From contig NZ_JAPNLE010000009.1 in NCBI RefSeq assembly GCF_026627925.1, positions 3,596,001-3,660,000 of the forward strand: a stretch of DNA of 64,000 nt. Reading direction: 5' to 3'. The stretch's first letter is position 1, and every line of letters begins with the position of its first letter. Positions 15,142-27,545 of this stretch are shown here, one piece after another. The position numbers and the translations under genes are program-made. Below the pieces are notes generated by a model, which searched no databases, was not told the origin of the DNA, and saw only the letters and a program-made list of their open reading frames with translations. The stretch is from Cupriavidus sp. D39. Its GTDB lineage: Bacteria > Pseudomonadota > Gammaproteobacteria > Burkholderiales > Burkholderiaceae.

Positions 15142-17455
15142 TCAGCGTGAAGCGTTGCCGCCGGCCGCGGGCGCGGCTGCCGGTTTGGCGCGGGGTTTTG
15201 AACTGGCGGGCGCCACGACGGGCGCCGCGGACGGGGCGGGGGCGGCGCCGGGCGGCTGTGGCCGAGGGCCTGCGCCATGCGCTCGTCGAGCGTCTGCACC
15301 GCGGAGGCCGGTGGGATGGCGGCGGGGTCGATCACCGGCGCCACCACGGCGGAGGCGGCCGTGGCGGACGCGCCGGCGCGGGCTGCCACCCGCGCTGCCG
15401 GCACGCTGGCGGCTTCGCTGGTGGCGGCGGCTTCGCTGGCGCCCATGACGGTGGCGCTGGCGATGCTGGCGGTGTGGCCGGTGGTAAACACGCTGGGCGT
15501 ATCCACGGGCGGCTTGCCGCCGGCGCGTTCGGACGCGGGCGGGGCGATGTTCGCCAGTTCCTCCGGCCACTTGCCGGTCAGGTAGTAGTCCATCACCTTG
15601 CGCGCGATCGGCGCGGCCACGGCGCCGCCGAAGCCGGCGTTCTCCACGATCATCGCCAGGGCGATCTTGGGATTGTCGGCGGGGGCGAATGCGGTATAGA
15701 GCGCGTGGTCGCGCTTGCGTTCGTCCAGCGCGTGGTGGTTGTACTTCTCGTTCTTGCCCATGGTGAAGGTCTGGGCAGTGCCGGTCTTGCCGGCGGACTC
15801 ATAGGCGGCGCCGGCGAACGCGCGGGCGGCCGTGCCCGAGTGCGTCACGCCCACCATGGCGCGCTTGATCACGTCGATATCCGACTGCTTGAGCGGCAGG
15901 CGGTAGCTTTCCTTGGGCACGGTGAGCTCGCGCTCGCGGCTGACCGAATCCTCCACCGCCTTGACCAGGTGGGGCTTCATCGCGATGCCGTTGTTGACCA
16001 GGATGGAAGTGGCGTTGGCCAGCTGCAGGATGGTGAAGCTGTTGTAGCCCTGGCCGATCCCCAGCGAGATGGTTTCGCCGTCATACCACTTCTGCTGCTC
16101 GGGCTTGCGGTAGGCGCGGCGCTTCCAGTCGGTGGAGGGCAGGATGCCGCGGCTCTCGCCTTCGATGTCGATGCCGGTGACCTGGCCGAAGCCCAGCGGC
16201 TTCATGAAGTCGTGGATGGCGTTGACGCCCATGTCGCGCGCCAGCATGTAGTAATAGGTGTCGCACGACTGAATGATGGAGGCGTTCATGTCCACCCAGC
16301 CGTGGCCGCCCGGCTTGTCATCGCGGAAGGTATGGTTGCCGAGCGTGAACGAGCCCGGATCGTGGAAGCCCCACGCCGCGGTGCGCTTGCCGGTGGTGAG
16401 TGCCGCCAGCGCCATGAACGGCTTGTAGGTGGAGCCTGGCGGGTAGGTGCCGCGCAGCGGGCGGTTCAGGAGCGGCTTGTCGGGCGAGCCGTTGAGCTCG
16501 TTCCAGGTATTGGTGTCGATGCCTTCGACGAACAGGTTGGGGTCGTAGGTCGGCTTGGAGACAAAGGCCAGGATGTCGCCGGTGGCCGGCTCGATCGCCA
16601 CCAGCGCGCCGCGCTTGTCGCCGAAGAGCGCCTCGGCAGTTGTTGCAGGCGGATGTCGAGCGACAGGATCAGGTTGTTGCCGGGCGTGGCGGGGGAGGTG
16701 GACAGCGTGCGGATGGGGCGTCCGCCCGCGCTGACTTCCACTTCCTCGAAACCGGTCAGGCCGTGCAGCTCGGTCTCGTAGCTTTGCTCGATGCCGATCT
16801 TGCCGATGTAGTTGGAGCCCTTGTAGTTGTCGGCGTCCTTGCGCGGATCGTACTTGGCGCCTTCGGCGCTGTTGGCCTCGTCCATGGCCTCGATGCGTTC
16901 CTGGTCGCGCTGCGAGATGCGGCCCAGGTAGCCGATCACGTGCGAGGCGGACTCGCCCAACGGGTACTGGCGGAACAGCCGGGCGCGCACGTCCACGCCG
17001 GGAAAGCGGAAGCGCTGGGCGGAGAAACGCGCCACTTCTTCATCGGTGAGCTGGCTGCGGATCGGCAGGCTTTCGAAGCTGCGCGATTCTTCCATCAGGC
17101 GCTTGAAGCGGCGGCGGTCGCGCGGCTGGATGTCGATCAGCTGGGCCAGCTCTTCAATCGTGTTGTCGAGCGTGTCGGACAGCTTGGACGGCGTGATTTC
17201 CAGCGTGTAGGCGGAATAGTTGCGCGCCAGCACCACGCCGTTGCGGTCCATGATGATGCCGCGATTGGGCTCGATCGGCGCCACCGAGATACGGTTGTCC
17301 TCGGCCTTGGCCGAGTACTGGTCGTGCTTGTACCACTGCAGCCAGAGAAAGCGCGTGAACAGCAGGCCGAAGCAGATCACGGCGAACAGGCCCGCCGCCG
17401 CTACGCGGATGCGGAAGCGGCCGAGCTCCTGTTCGACATTGCGTATTTCGGTCAT
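15142..17455 (-). CDS. mrdA: Penicillin-binding protein 2 (two frameshifts)
   Basis: This is the transpeptidase partner of RodA. The N-terminus has one membrane helix (about residues 17-37), followed by the pedestal domain. The transpeptidase domain has the active-site Ser in PPGSTYKPFMAL and KTG in AGKTGTAQTF. The frame breaks near 16637, where one base is missing; restoring it gives LQQLAEALFGDKRGALVAIEP. It breaks again near 15260 in the Pro/Ala-rich tail, so the natural stop is taken at 15142. Both breaks look like sequencing errors, because the gene is normally essential for rod shape. It lies between mreD and rodA in the standard order. Confidence 0.9.
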
Positions 17456-17526
17456 GGTACTGCGTCAGCCTTGCGGTTTGCCGCGCGCCCGGGTGGGGCG
17501 CGGCGGGACTCGGATGGAGGTAAAGC

Positions 17527-18039
17527 TCAGATCGGCCGGGTTTCGTCCACGTCGGCGCTGCGGCGCTGCGGCGCCAGCAGCATGCTGGTGGCCAGTGGCC
17601 ATAGCAGCGCTTCGATGCCAGGGGCCAGCAGCAACTGCCAGCCGGGCAGCGGCGCGCCCATGGCCAGGCGGATCAGCACCGGCACCGCATGGGCGATGAA
17701 CAGCAGCGGCAGCACGTGCAGCGCCTGGGTATAGACCGTGAACCACAGCACGCGGCGATGGATGGTGATGGCGAAGTACGCCAGCAGCGAGTACGCCATG
17801 GCGTGCTCGCCCAGCAGGCGCGCGTCATGCACGTCCATCAGCAGGCCGAGCGCGAAGGCCACGCCCATGCCGACCTTGCGCGGCTGGTGGATGTTCCAGA
17901 ACACCAGCACCAGCGCCACCACGTCGGGCACCCACAGCGTGGTGCCCCAGGGCATCAGGTTGAACAGGAAGGCCAGCACGAAACTCAGCGCGATAAACGC
18001 GGGGTTGACCGGGCGCAGCAGGTATTGGGGATTGGTCAA
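17527..18039 (-). CDS. mreD: Rod shape-determining membrane protein MreD
   Basis: This 170-residue, highly hydrophobic protein has five or so membrane segments (LSFVLAFLFNLMPWG, VVALVLVFWNI, FALGLLMDVH) and the typical length and position of MreD, between mreC and mrdA. It is part of the membrane complex that guides wall elongation with MreC, PBP2 and RodA. Its start overlaps the end of mreC by four bases. It is intact. Confidence 0.92.
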   Translation of the reverse strand: MTNPQYLLRPVNPAFIALSFVLAFLFNLMPWGTTLWVPDVVALVLVFWNIHQPRKVGMGVAFALGLLMDVHDARLLGEHAMAYSLLAYFAITIHRRVLWFTVYTQALHVLPLLFIAHAVPVLIRLAMGAPLPGWQLLLAPGIEALLWPLATSMLLAPQRRSADVDETRPI

Positions 18040-19063
18040 CGCTTGGGCTCCTTGGCGGGGGCGGGCTTGTCCGCGGGCTTTTCGGCCGGCTTGTCAGCGG
18101 GCTTTGCAGCGGGCTTGTCGGCCGGCCGCTCTCCTGAGCGTTCGGCATCCCGGACACCCGGGCGGTCCGCCCTGACGCTGCGCGCTTCCTTGGCGTCGCG
18201 CGGGCCGTCGATGGACTCGCGCGGCGGCAGTTGCGCTTCATAGCGGATCACCAGCAACTGGCGGTGCGAACGCACGCCGGCCACCGGTTCGCAGTACACG
18301 CGCGAGAAGGCGGTATCGGCCTTGCGCTCGATCTGCACGATCTTGGCCACCGGCAGGCCCGGCGGGTAGGTGCCGTCCAGGCCGGAGGTGACCAGCAGGT
18401 CGCCCTGTTGCAGGTCGGCCGAGGCGGCCATGAAGCGCAGGTCGAGCAGGCCGGCGCGGGCGCCGCCAAGGCCACGCTGCGCAAGCCGTTGCGCACCACT
18501 TGCACGGGAATGGCCTGCTCCTTGTCAGTCAGCAGCGTGACTTCCGACTGGAACGGCGAAACGCGCGTGATCTGGCCGATCACGCCGCGTTCGTCGATCA
18601 CGGGGTAGCCCGCGCGCAGGCCATGCTGGCTGCCACGGTCGATCACGATGCGCTGGCTGTAGGGGTCGCGGGCGTCGTACAGGATCTCGGCCGCCGTCAC
18701 GGGCGTGGCCGATTGCTGCACCAGGCCAAGCAGCTTGCGCAGCTGGTTGTTCTCGGCCTCGAGCTGGGACTGGCGCACCGAGCCCTCGGCCTCGGTCACC
18801 ATGCGGCGCCTGAGCTCGCGGTTCTCGCTGGCCAGAGCGGCGGAAGACTGGGCGTAGTCGAAGGTGGCGCGCAGCGCGTCGCGTGGCACCAGCACCGTGC
18901 GCTCCACCGGCATCAGCACGGTGGCGGCAACCTGGCGCACCACGCGCAAGGCGTCAAAGCGCGCATCGACGATGAGCAGCGCCAGCGCGATCGTCACGTA
19001 GAAGACGAGGCGCGCAACGGCGGAAGTGCCCTGCTTGAAGAGCGGCGGCGGAGTGTAATCCAT
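18036..19063 (-). CDS. mreC: Rod shape-determining protein MreC (one frameshift)
   Basis: There is a short cytoplasmic N-terminus, a membrane helix (VARLVFYVTIALALLIV), a coiled-coil (about residues 65-105; ASENRELRRRM ... LEAENNQLRKLLGLV) and the periplasmic beta domain (GQITRVSPFQSEVTLLTD, GDLLVTSGLDGTYPPGLPVA). The frame breaks near 18462; adding one base rebuilds RAGLLDLRFMAASADLQQGD. The C-terminal tail after RESIDGP is long and built of Pro-Ala-Asp-Lys-Pro repeats, and its function is unknown. It lies in the mreB-C-D order on the minus strand. Confidence 0.9.
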
Positions 19064-19265
19064 TTACCCGTGCGCTGGCAGAAAGGTCCCACGGTCCCGC
19101 AGGCACGACCGCGCCGCGGCACGCCAGCCGGGGAGGCTGGGGTGTGCCGGCGCGGCGTGGTGCACGGGGGCGGGCCGGGTCGGGAGGGTGGCGAGGCAAG
19201 GCGCGGCCCCGACCAGGTAGTCCGGCAGGCCGCGTCGCGCCACGAGCGATTCCTCTGCTTACGTA

Positions 19266-20969
<1,704 letters not shown>

Positions 20970-21269
20970 ATGGCTCTCGACCTATCCGACGTCAAGCGCA
21001 TCGCCCACCTTGCCCGCATCGAAATCAACGATGACGAGGCCGGGCAGACGCTTGTGCAGCTCAATCAATTCTTCTCCCTGGTCGAACAGATGCAGGCGGT
21101 CGACACCACCGGCATCGTGCCGCTGGCCCACCCGCTGTCCGCGGTGCGCGAGATGTCGCAGCGGCTGCGTGACGACGTGGTCACCGAGCCCAGCCGCCGC
21201 GAGGACTACCAGCGGCCCGCCCCGGCCGTCGAAGGCGGCCTCTACCTGGTGCCCAAGGTCATCGAATAA
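20970..21269 (+). CDS. gatC: Glutamyl/aspartyl-tRNA amidotransferase subunit C
   Basis: This 99-residue protein begins [19 protein letters not shown] and contains [15 protein letters not shown] and [22 protein letters not shown], the usual GatC pattern. It wraps around GatA and stabilises the GatCAB complex that amidates mischarged Glu-tRNA(Gln) and Asp-tRNA(Asn). It is first in order gatC-gatA-(two inserted genes)-gatB. An earlier in-frame ATG at 20886 would add a Pro/Arg-rich stretch not seen in the family. Confidence 0.93.
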   Translation: MALDLSDVKRIAHLARIEINDDEAGQTLVQLNQFFSLVEQMQAVDTTGIVPLAHPLSAVREMSQRLRDDVVTEPSRREDYQRPAPAVEGGLYLVPKVIE

Positions 21270-21364
21270 AGGTCAAGCGCACCCCGGCCCTCGACCCAGC
21301 GGCTGCGCCGCGCCGCCCCCAGGCTGCGCCGGCAGCCATCACCTGCCAAGCCAAACCGACCGAC

Positions 21365-22869
21365 ATGTCCTTTTCCGCATCTTCCGTGACCTCCCTGCGC
21401 GAGCTCTCCGACGCGCTGGCGGCACGCACCGTCTCCGCCGAAGAACTGGCGCGCGATTACCTGGCCCGCATCGCGCAGGCCGGCGCGCTCAACGCCTTTG
21501 TCGACGTCAACCCCGAACTCACCCTGGCCCAGGCCCGCGCCGCCGACGAGCGCCGCGCGCGCGGCGAAGCCGGCCCGCTGACCGGCGTGCCGATCGCCCA
21601 CAAGGATGTGTTCGTCACCCGTGGCTGGCGCGCCACCGCGGGCTCGCGCATGCTTGCCAACTACCAAAGCCCGTTCGACGCGGCCGTGGTCGAGCGCCTG
21701 GCCGCCGCCGGCATGGTGACGCTGGGCAAGACCAACATGGATGAGTTCGCGATGGGCTCGTCCAACGAGAACTCGCACTTCGGCCCGGTCAAGAACCCGT
21801 GGGACGCCAGCCGCGTGCCGGGTGGCTCCTCGGGCGGCTCCGCCGCCGCAGTGGCCGCCGGCCTGGCGCCAGCCGCCACCGGCACCGACACCGGCGGCTC
21901 GATCCGCCAGCCGGCCTCGTTCTCCGGCATCACCGGCATCAAGCCCACCTACGGCCGCGTGTCGCGCTACGGCATGATCGCCTTCGCCTCCTCGCTCGAC
22001 CAGGGCGGCCCGATGGCGCATACCGCCGAGGATTGCGCCATGCTGCTCGGCGGCATGGCCGGCTTCGACGAGCGCGACTCCACCAGCGTTGCGCCCGCCT
22101 TGGGCGGCGTCGATGAGGACTACACCCGCCTGCTGGGCCAGGCGCGCGTCGGCGCCAGCGCTGGCAAGCCGCTGTCCGGGCTGCGCATCGGCCTGCCCAA
22201 GGAGTATTTCGGCAAGGGCCTGGCTGCGGACGTGGAGCTAGCCGTGCGCGCCGCGCTGGCCGAGTACGAAAAGCTGGGCGCCACGCTGGTCGAGGTGTCG
22301 TTGCCCAAGACCGAGTTGTCGATCCCCGTGTACTACGTGATCGCCCCGGCCGAGGCATCGTCCAACCTGTCGCGCTTTGACGGCGTGCGCTTTGGCCATC
22401 GCGCCGCCGAGTACCGCGACCTGATGGACATGTACAAGAAGACCCGCGCCGAAGGCTTCGGCCCCGAGGTCAAGCGCCGCATCATGGTGGGCGCCTATGT
22501 GCTGTCGCACGGCTATTACGACGCCTATTACCTGCAGGCGCAAAAATCCGCCGCATCATCGCCGACGATTTCCAGCGCGCCTTCACCCAGTGCGACGTGA
22601 TCATGGGCCCGGTGGCGCCCACGGTTGCGTGGAAGCTTGGCGAAAAGAGCGCCGATCCGGTGCAGATGTACCTGGCCGACATCTTCACGCTGTCGACCAG
22701 CCTGGCCGGCCTGCCCGGCATGAGCGTGCCCTGCGGGCTGGGCGAGGGCGGCATGCCGGTTGGCCTGCAACTGATCGGCAACTACTTTGGCGAGGCCGAG
22801 CTGCTGCAGACGGCGCACGCCTTCCAGCAGGCAACGGACTGGCATCTGCGCCGGCCCGCGCAGGCATGA
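21365..22869 (+). CDS. gatA: Glutamyl/aspartyl-tRNA amidotransferase subunit A (one frameshift)
   Basis: This amidase-signature enzyme releases ammonia from glutamine for GatB. The catalytic triad is visible: Lys in PIAHKDVFV, and the cis-Ser and Ser in [13 protein letters not shown] and [11 protein letters not shown]. The frame breaks near 22546 (AAAAA run); restoring one base gives [22 protein letters not shown] and carries the gene to the stop at 22869. The total of about 500 residues is normal. The break is presumed to be a sequencing error. The stop overlaps the next start by ATGA. Confidence 0.92.
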
Positions 22870-23333
22870 TCGCGCGGCGCTGGCTGGTCCGTCTCGCGCT
22901 CGGCATCGGGCTGGCCGCCGCCTTGGCGGCCTGCATCCCGCTGCCCCGTTTCGGCACCCGGCCGCCACCGATCGCCAGCCGCGACATCGACCTCGCCGGC
23001 GACTGCCGCCGCACCGAGGAAGACGGCTTTCGCGAGGATGCGCAAGTGCGCGTGGCGGACAACACCGTGCAGCAGCTGTCATGGAAGCTGTGGGTGGGCA
23101 AGCGCGGCTCGTGCAGCTTCAACCTGGCCGAATTCCGCCAGACCCAGAAGAAGCCGCATATCGAGCTGCGCGCCAATGACGGCAGCGCCTGCAAGCTGAT
23201 GATGTGGCAGGATCCGCGCCGGGTCACGCTGGCGCACGCCAACTGCCAGGCGCGCTGCTCGCCGGGCATCTATGAAGAAGCCTGGCCGGTGATGTTCGAG
23301 CCTGGCGGCGGCGGCTGCGCGCAGACCCGATGA
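22866..23333 (+). CDS. Putative lipoprotein, unknown function
   Basis: This 155-residue protein has an Arg-rich start, a hydrophobic segment and a lipobox ending LAAC at Cys23, so it is probably an outer- or inner-membrane lipoprotein. The mature part ([35 protein letters not shown]) has several Cys residues and no recognised domain. It sits between gatA (ATGA overlap) and the hydrolase gene (ATGA overlap), so it is cotranscribed with gatCAB although not part of the amidotransferase. Confidence 0.8.
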   Translation: MIARRWLVRLALGIGLAAALAACIPLPRFGTRPPPIASRDIDLAGDCRRTEEDGFREDAQVRVADNTVQQLSWKLWVGKRGSCSFNLAEFRQTQKKPHIELRANDGSACKLMMWQDPRRVTLAHANCQARCSPGIYEEAWPVMFEPGGGGCAQTR

Positions 23334-24294
23334 ACCCGCTCAGCGCCATGTCCGGCCCCGCCCACCGTTGCATCGCCGCTAGCCTCAAGGCCTTCAGCCT
23401 GGGCGCGTGCGCCTTGCTGCTGGCAAGCCACGCCGTGCCCGCGCGGGCCTTGGTGCCGGCAGCTGGCGAACAAGCCATGCCGGCGGCGCAGACGGTGAGT
23501 TTCCCAGGCGCCGACGGCGGCAAGCCGCTCAGCGGCTACTGGTTCGTGCCGCAGCGCGGCGCGGCGGCCCCGGCCGTGCGGGTGGTCATTGCGCTGCACG
23601 GCTGCACTGGCCTGCACCGCAGTGGCGGCGCGGATGCGGCGGCGCTCCAGGGCCGCTATCGCGAGTACGTGCAGTGGCTGACCGCGCGCGGCTACGCGGT
23701 GCTGCTGCCCGACAGTTTCGGCCCGCGCGGCAAGCCGGGGGCATCTGCACCGAACGCCTGGACAGCCGCGACATCGACGACGCCACACGGCGCGGCGATG
23801 TGCTGGCGGCGCTGCTGTGGCTCGCGCGGCAGCCCGGGGTGGACACGGCGCACATCGTGCTGCTGGGCTGGTCCAATGGCGCGCAGGCGGTGCTCAGCGC
23901 CATCGACGCCAGCCGCGACTGGCCGGCGGGCGCACCGGCGATCGAGCGCGCCGTGGCTTTTTACCCTGGCTGCAAGAGTGCGGTGCAACGGCACGAGTAC
24001 CGCCTGCGCACGCCCCTGCTGCTGCTGACCGGCGGCGCCGACGACTGGACCCCCGCCACCCGCTGCGCCATGCTGCGCGAGGCGGTCGCGGCGCGCCAGC
24101 CGGACGCGCGCTTTCGCCTGGAGATCTACCCCGGCGCGTATCACGGCTTTGACGGCACCGAGCCGCTGCGGGTGCGGCGCGACGTGCCCGACGGCTTGCG
24201 TCACGGCCAGGGCGTGACCGTGGGCGGCGACCCGATCGCGCGCGATGCGGCGCTGGCGCAACTGGATTCGTGGCTGGCCAGCCCGAATCCATGA
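23330..24294 (+). CDS. Secreted dienelactone-hydrolase-like protein (one frameshift)
   Basis: The N-terminal signal peptide (ACALLLASHAVPARA) is followed by an alpha/beta-hydrolase fold: oxyanion region VVIALHGCTGLH, nucleophile in LLGWSNGAQAV, Asp in LTGGADDWTPA, and His in YPGAYHGFDG. This matches the dienelactone hydrolase family (COG0412). The frame breaks at the G run 23737-23741; one more G gives RGKPGGICTERLDSRD. The substrate is unknown; a periplasmic esterase or lactonase is likely. It overlaps the preceding lipoprotein gene and lies between gatA and gatB. Confidence 0.8.
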
Positions 24295-24301
24295 CAGAAC
24301 A

Positions 24302-24365
24302 CGTAGCAGTACATAGCCACACGTAGCAGACTCGTAGCAGACACGTAGCAAACACGTAGCAACAT
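24302..24365 (+). repeat. 11-bp direct repeats upstream of gatB
   Basis: The core CGTAGCA occurs at 24302, 24322, 24333, 24344 and 24355. The last four are spaced exactly 11 bases apart, about one DNA helical turn. The block lies between the hydrolase stop and the gatB start. It could be a slippage repeat or a set of phased protein-binding sites; nothing in the sequence decides between these. Confidence 0.6.
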
Positions 24366-24392
24366 ATACAGCACACGAACAGGAATACCGCC

Positions 24393-25852
24393 ATGCAATG
24401 GGAAGTGGTGATCGGCCTCGAGACGCACACGCAGTTGTCGACGGCCTCCAAGATTTTTCCGGTACCTCCACCGCCTTCGGCGCGGCGCCGAACACGCAAG
24501 CCTCGCCGGTTGACCTGGCGCTGCCCGGCGTGTTGCCGGTGCTCAACCGCGGCGCCGTCGAGTGCGCGATCCAGTTCGGCCTGGCGATCGGCGCGACCAT
24601 CGCGCCGCGCAGCATCTTCGCGCGCAAGAATTATTTCTACCCCGACCTGCCCAAGGGCTACCAGATCAGCCAGTACGAGCTGCCGGTGGTGCAGGGCGGC
24701 AGCATCAGCATCCAGGTCGAAGGCAAGAAGGGCGAAACCTACGAGAAGACCGTGCAGCTCACGCGCGCCCACCTCGAGGAAGACGCCGGCAAGTCGCTAC
24801 ACGAAGATTTCGCCGGCATGACCGGCATCGACCTGAACCGCGCCGGCACGCCCCTGCTGGAGATCGTCACCGAGCCGGACATGCGCAGCGCCGCCGAGGC
24901 CGTGGCCTACGCCAAGGCCCTGCACGCGCTGGTGATGTGGCTGGGCATCTGCGACGGCAACATGCAGGAAGGCAGCTTCCGCTGCGACGCCAACGTGTCG
25001 GTGCGCCCCTACGGCAGCCCCAAGCTGGGCACGCGCCGCGAGATCAAGAACCTGAACTCGTTTCGCTTCCTGCAGCAGGCCATCGACTACGAAGTCCAGT
25101 GGCAGATCGCCGAGATCGAGGACGGCCGCGAGATCCAGCAGGCCACCGTGCTGTTCGACCCGGACACCGGCGAGACGCGCGCCATGCGCACCAAGGAAGA
25201 CGCGCACGACTACCGCTACTTCCCCGACCCCGACCTGCTGCCGCTGGAGATCGACGCCGCCTGGATCGAGCGCGTCAGATCTGGGCTGCCGGAGCTGCCG
25301 GTGGCCATGCAAGCGCGCCTGGTGTCGCAATACGGCCTGTCCGCCTACGACGCCAGCGTGCTGACCGCCTCCAAGTCGCTCGCCAGCTACTTCGAAGCCG
25401 TGGTCGCCGAGGCCGGCGCGGCCAACGCCAAGCCCGCCGCCAACTGGCTGATGGGCGACGTCTCCTCGCTGCTCAACCGCGAAGGCATCACCCTGGAAGC
25501 CGCACCCGTCAAGCCGGCGCAACTCGCCAAGCTGCTGGTGCGCATCGCCGACGGCACGGTGTCCAACAACACCGCCAAGAAGGATGTCTTCCCGGCCATA
25601 TGGGCAGGCGAGGAAGGCGGCGACGCCGATGCCATCATCGCGGCCAAGGGCCTCAAGCAGATGTCCGACTCAGGTGAGCTGGAGAAGATCATCGACGACG
25701 TATTGGCCGCCAACGCCAAGTCGGTTGAAGAATTCCGCGCCGGGAAGGAGAAAGCCTTCAATGCGTTGGTCGGCCAGGCCATGAAGGCCACCAAGGGGAA
25801 GGGGAATCCGGCACAGGTGAATGAGTTGCTGAAGAAGAAGTTGGGGGCATAG
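24393..25852 (+). CDS. gatB: Glutamyl/aspartyl-tRNA amidotransferase subunit B (one frameshift)
   Basis: GatB activates and amidates the misacylated tRNA. The start [22 protein letters not shown] is the family signature. One T is missing from the T run near 24454-24458, and restoring it gives [20 protein letters not shown]. The rest is continuous: the cradle domain, the helical domain, and the YqeY-like tail ending [24 protein letters not shown]. The length of about 486 residues is normal. The break is presumed to be a sequencing error. Confidence 0.93.
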
Positions 25853-25921
25853 AGGGGGGCGTAGGGGCTTTTGGGGGGCTTTCGCTGTTTATTTCGTCGG
25901 CGATGGCTGTTGAACCCAACA

Positions 25922-26671
25922 GCCATACGACATCCCCTGCGGGGGCTGCCGGTCACTCTTCTTTGCGCGGCAAAGAAGACTAACGAGAAGAAAGCCGCCC
26001 TGCCGGGGGCAGAGCAATAAGGCTTATGTGGGGCCGGTGGTTGCGTCGTACGGCACTGAGTGTTGGCTGGCGTGTCTTACCGGCTCAAAGGGCATCGTAA
26101 CTACATGACCCAATGGTCACGTGGTGGTGCCCCTGATCGCTTTGCGCGGTGAGCGTTCGGCCATCTGCCGTTCGCGGAGCGTCTTGCCACGATGCTGCCT
26201 GCCTTGCTGGTTTCGTGGTTTTGTCTCTGGCGGCGGGTGCCCGGCCATTTGATGCCCTGCCGTACCGGCGCTGCCGGCAACTTGTTATCAGCTCCCCGGT
26301 TTCGTGGTGGGCACCGTGGCCCGTCCGCGAGGGTTCACGCTCGAACATCACCGCGCTTGCCCTCCGAGACAAAACCACGAAACCAGCCACCCCCGAAACG
26401 GCGCAGCCCCTCGCGCCGCGAACGGCAGATGGTCGAACGCGCACCGCACACGAGGTCAGGGGCCCCACCACGAAACCAATGGGTCATGCAGTTGCGATGA
26501 CCTCCAGGCCGGTAGGACACGCCAGCCAACACTCAGGGCCATACGACGCAACCACAGAGGCAAAAACAGCCTTATTGCTCTGCCCCCGGCAGGGCGGCTT
26601 TCTTCTCGTTAGTCTTCTTTGCCGCGCAAAGAAGAGTGACCGGCAGCCCCCGCAGGGGGATGTCGTATGGC
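25922..26671 (+). repeat. 750-bp nested palindrome
   Basis: The outer arms 25922-26024 and 26568-26671 are reverse complements over about 103 bases, differing only by one C in a homopolymer. Further pairs nest inside: about 26040-26112 with 26484-26551, then 26161-26176 with about 26416-26433, then 26207-26227 with 26366-26386. The short open frames in it are not credible genes. It fills the gap between gatB and the DUF484 gene. It is a different family from the repeat at 4424 and 46155 but has the same nested design. Confidence 0.85.
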
Positions 26672-26682
26672 CCTTGGGTGCA

Positions 26683-26816
26683 AAAGCCAACACCGATCAA
26701 GACCAATCAAGGAGCCCGCGCATAAGAGCCCTTGCGCCCGAAAGCCAACACCGATCAAGACCAACCAAAGAGCCAGCACACCCGAGCACTTGGGTGCAAA
26801 AGCCAACACCGAGCAC
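26683..26816 (+). repeat. 58-bp tandem repeat, about 2.3 units
   Basis: Units begin with AAAGCCAACACCGA at 26683, 26741 and 26799, a period of exactly 58. Each unit contains GATCAAGACCAA and ends with a GCCC or GGGTGCA motif. The array follows directly after the big palindrome and ends about 60 bases before the DUF484 gene. Confidence 0.8.
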
Positions 26817-26876
26817 TCCCCCCAGCCTCCCCCAACCTTTTGCTACACTGCCCCCCAAACATTCCGGTTGAAGCCA

Positions 26877-27545
26877 ATGAACGCCCAAGAAGTTGCCTCC
26901 TACCTGCAGACCAATCCCCAGTTCTTCGAAGACAACGCCGAACTGCTGGCCGCTGTGCAACTCACCAGCCCCCACAGCCACCGCGCGGTGTCCCTGCAGG
27001 AGCGCCAGATGGAAATCCTGCGCGAGAAAAACAAAGGCCTGGAGCTGAGGCTGGCGGACCTGGTCCGCCACGGCCACGACAACGACCGCACCCAGCAGCG
27101 CATGCATGCCTGGCAACTGCGCCTGCTGGCCGAGGTGGACTCGCACGCGCTGCCGTATGCGGTGCAGGACGGGCTGCAGCAAGTGTTCGACGTGCCGGGC
27201 GTGGCGCTCAAGCTGTGGAATGTGGCCGAGGCCTACGCGCATATGGAAGTGGCCCAGGGTGCAAGCGAAGACGTCCGCCTGTTTGCCGAGGGCCTGCGCG
27301 CGCCGTATTGCGGCGCCAACAGCGGCTTCGAGGCAGCGGCCTGGCTGGAGCGCGACGATATCGCCTCGCTGGCCATGGTGACGCTGCGCGTACCCACGCG
27401 CGAAGCCGGCACGCTTGGCGCGGCCTTTGGCCTGCTGGTGCTGGGCTCACCCGAGGCGAGGCGCTTCCATGAGGGCATGGGCACGGCCTACCTGGCGCAG
27501 ATCGGCGAAGTGGCCGGCGCCGCGCTGAACCGCCTGCGCGACTGA
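26877..27545 (+). CDS. DUF484 family protein
   Basis: This 222-residue protein starts MNAQEVASYLQTNPQFFEDN, the DUF484 signature, with a coiled-coil segment (LQERQMEILREKNKGLELRLADL) and a GAF-like C-terminal domain. Its stop and the xerC start share bases (TGATG). This pairing is seen in many gammaproteobacterial and betaproteobacterial genomes, but the biochemical role of DUF484 is unknown. It is intact. Confidence 0.9.
   Translation: MNAQEVASYLQTNPQFFEDNAELLAAVQLTSPHSHRAVSLQERQMEILREKNKGLELRLADLVRHGHDNDRTQQRMHAWQLRLLAEVDSHALPYAVQDGLQQVFDVPGVALKLWNVAEAYAHMEVAQGASEDVRLFAEGLRAPYCGANSGFEAAAWLERDDIASLAMVTLRVPTREAGTLGAAFGLLVLGSPEARRFHEGMGTAYLAQIGEVAGAALNRLRD

Noticed and set aside
26683..26816. 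Possible CRISPR array
   Set aside because: The 58-base units repeat as a whole without unique spacers, there are only about 2.3 units, and no cas genes are nearby.
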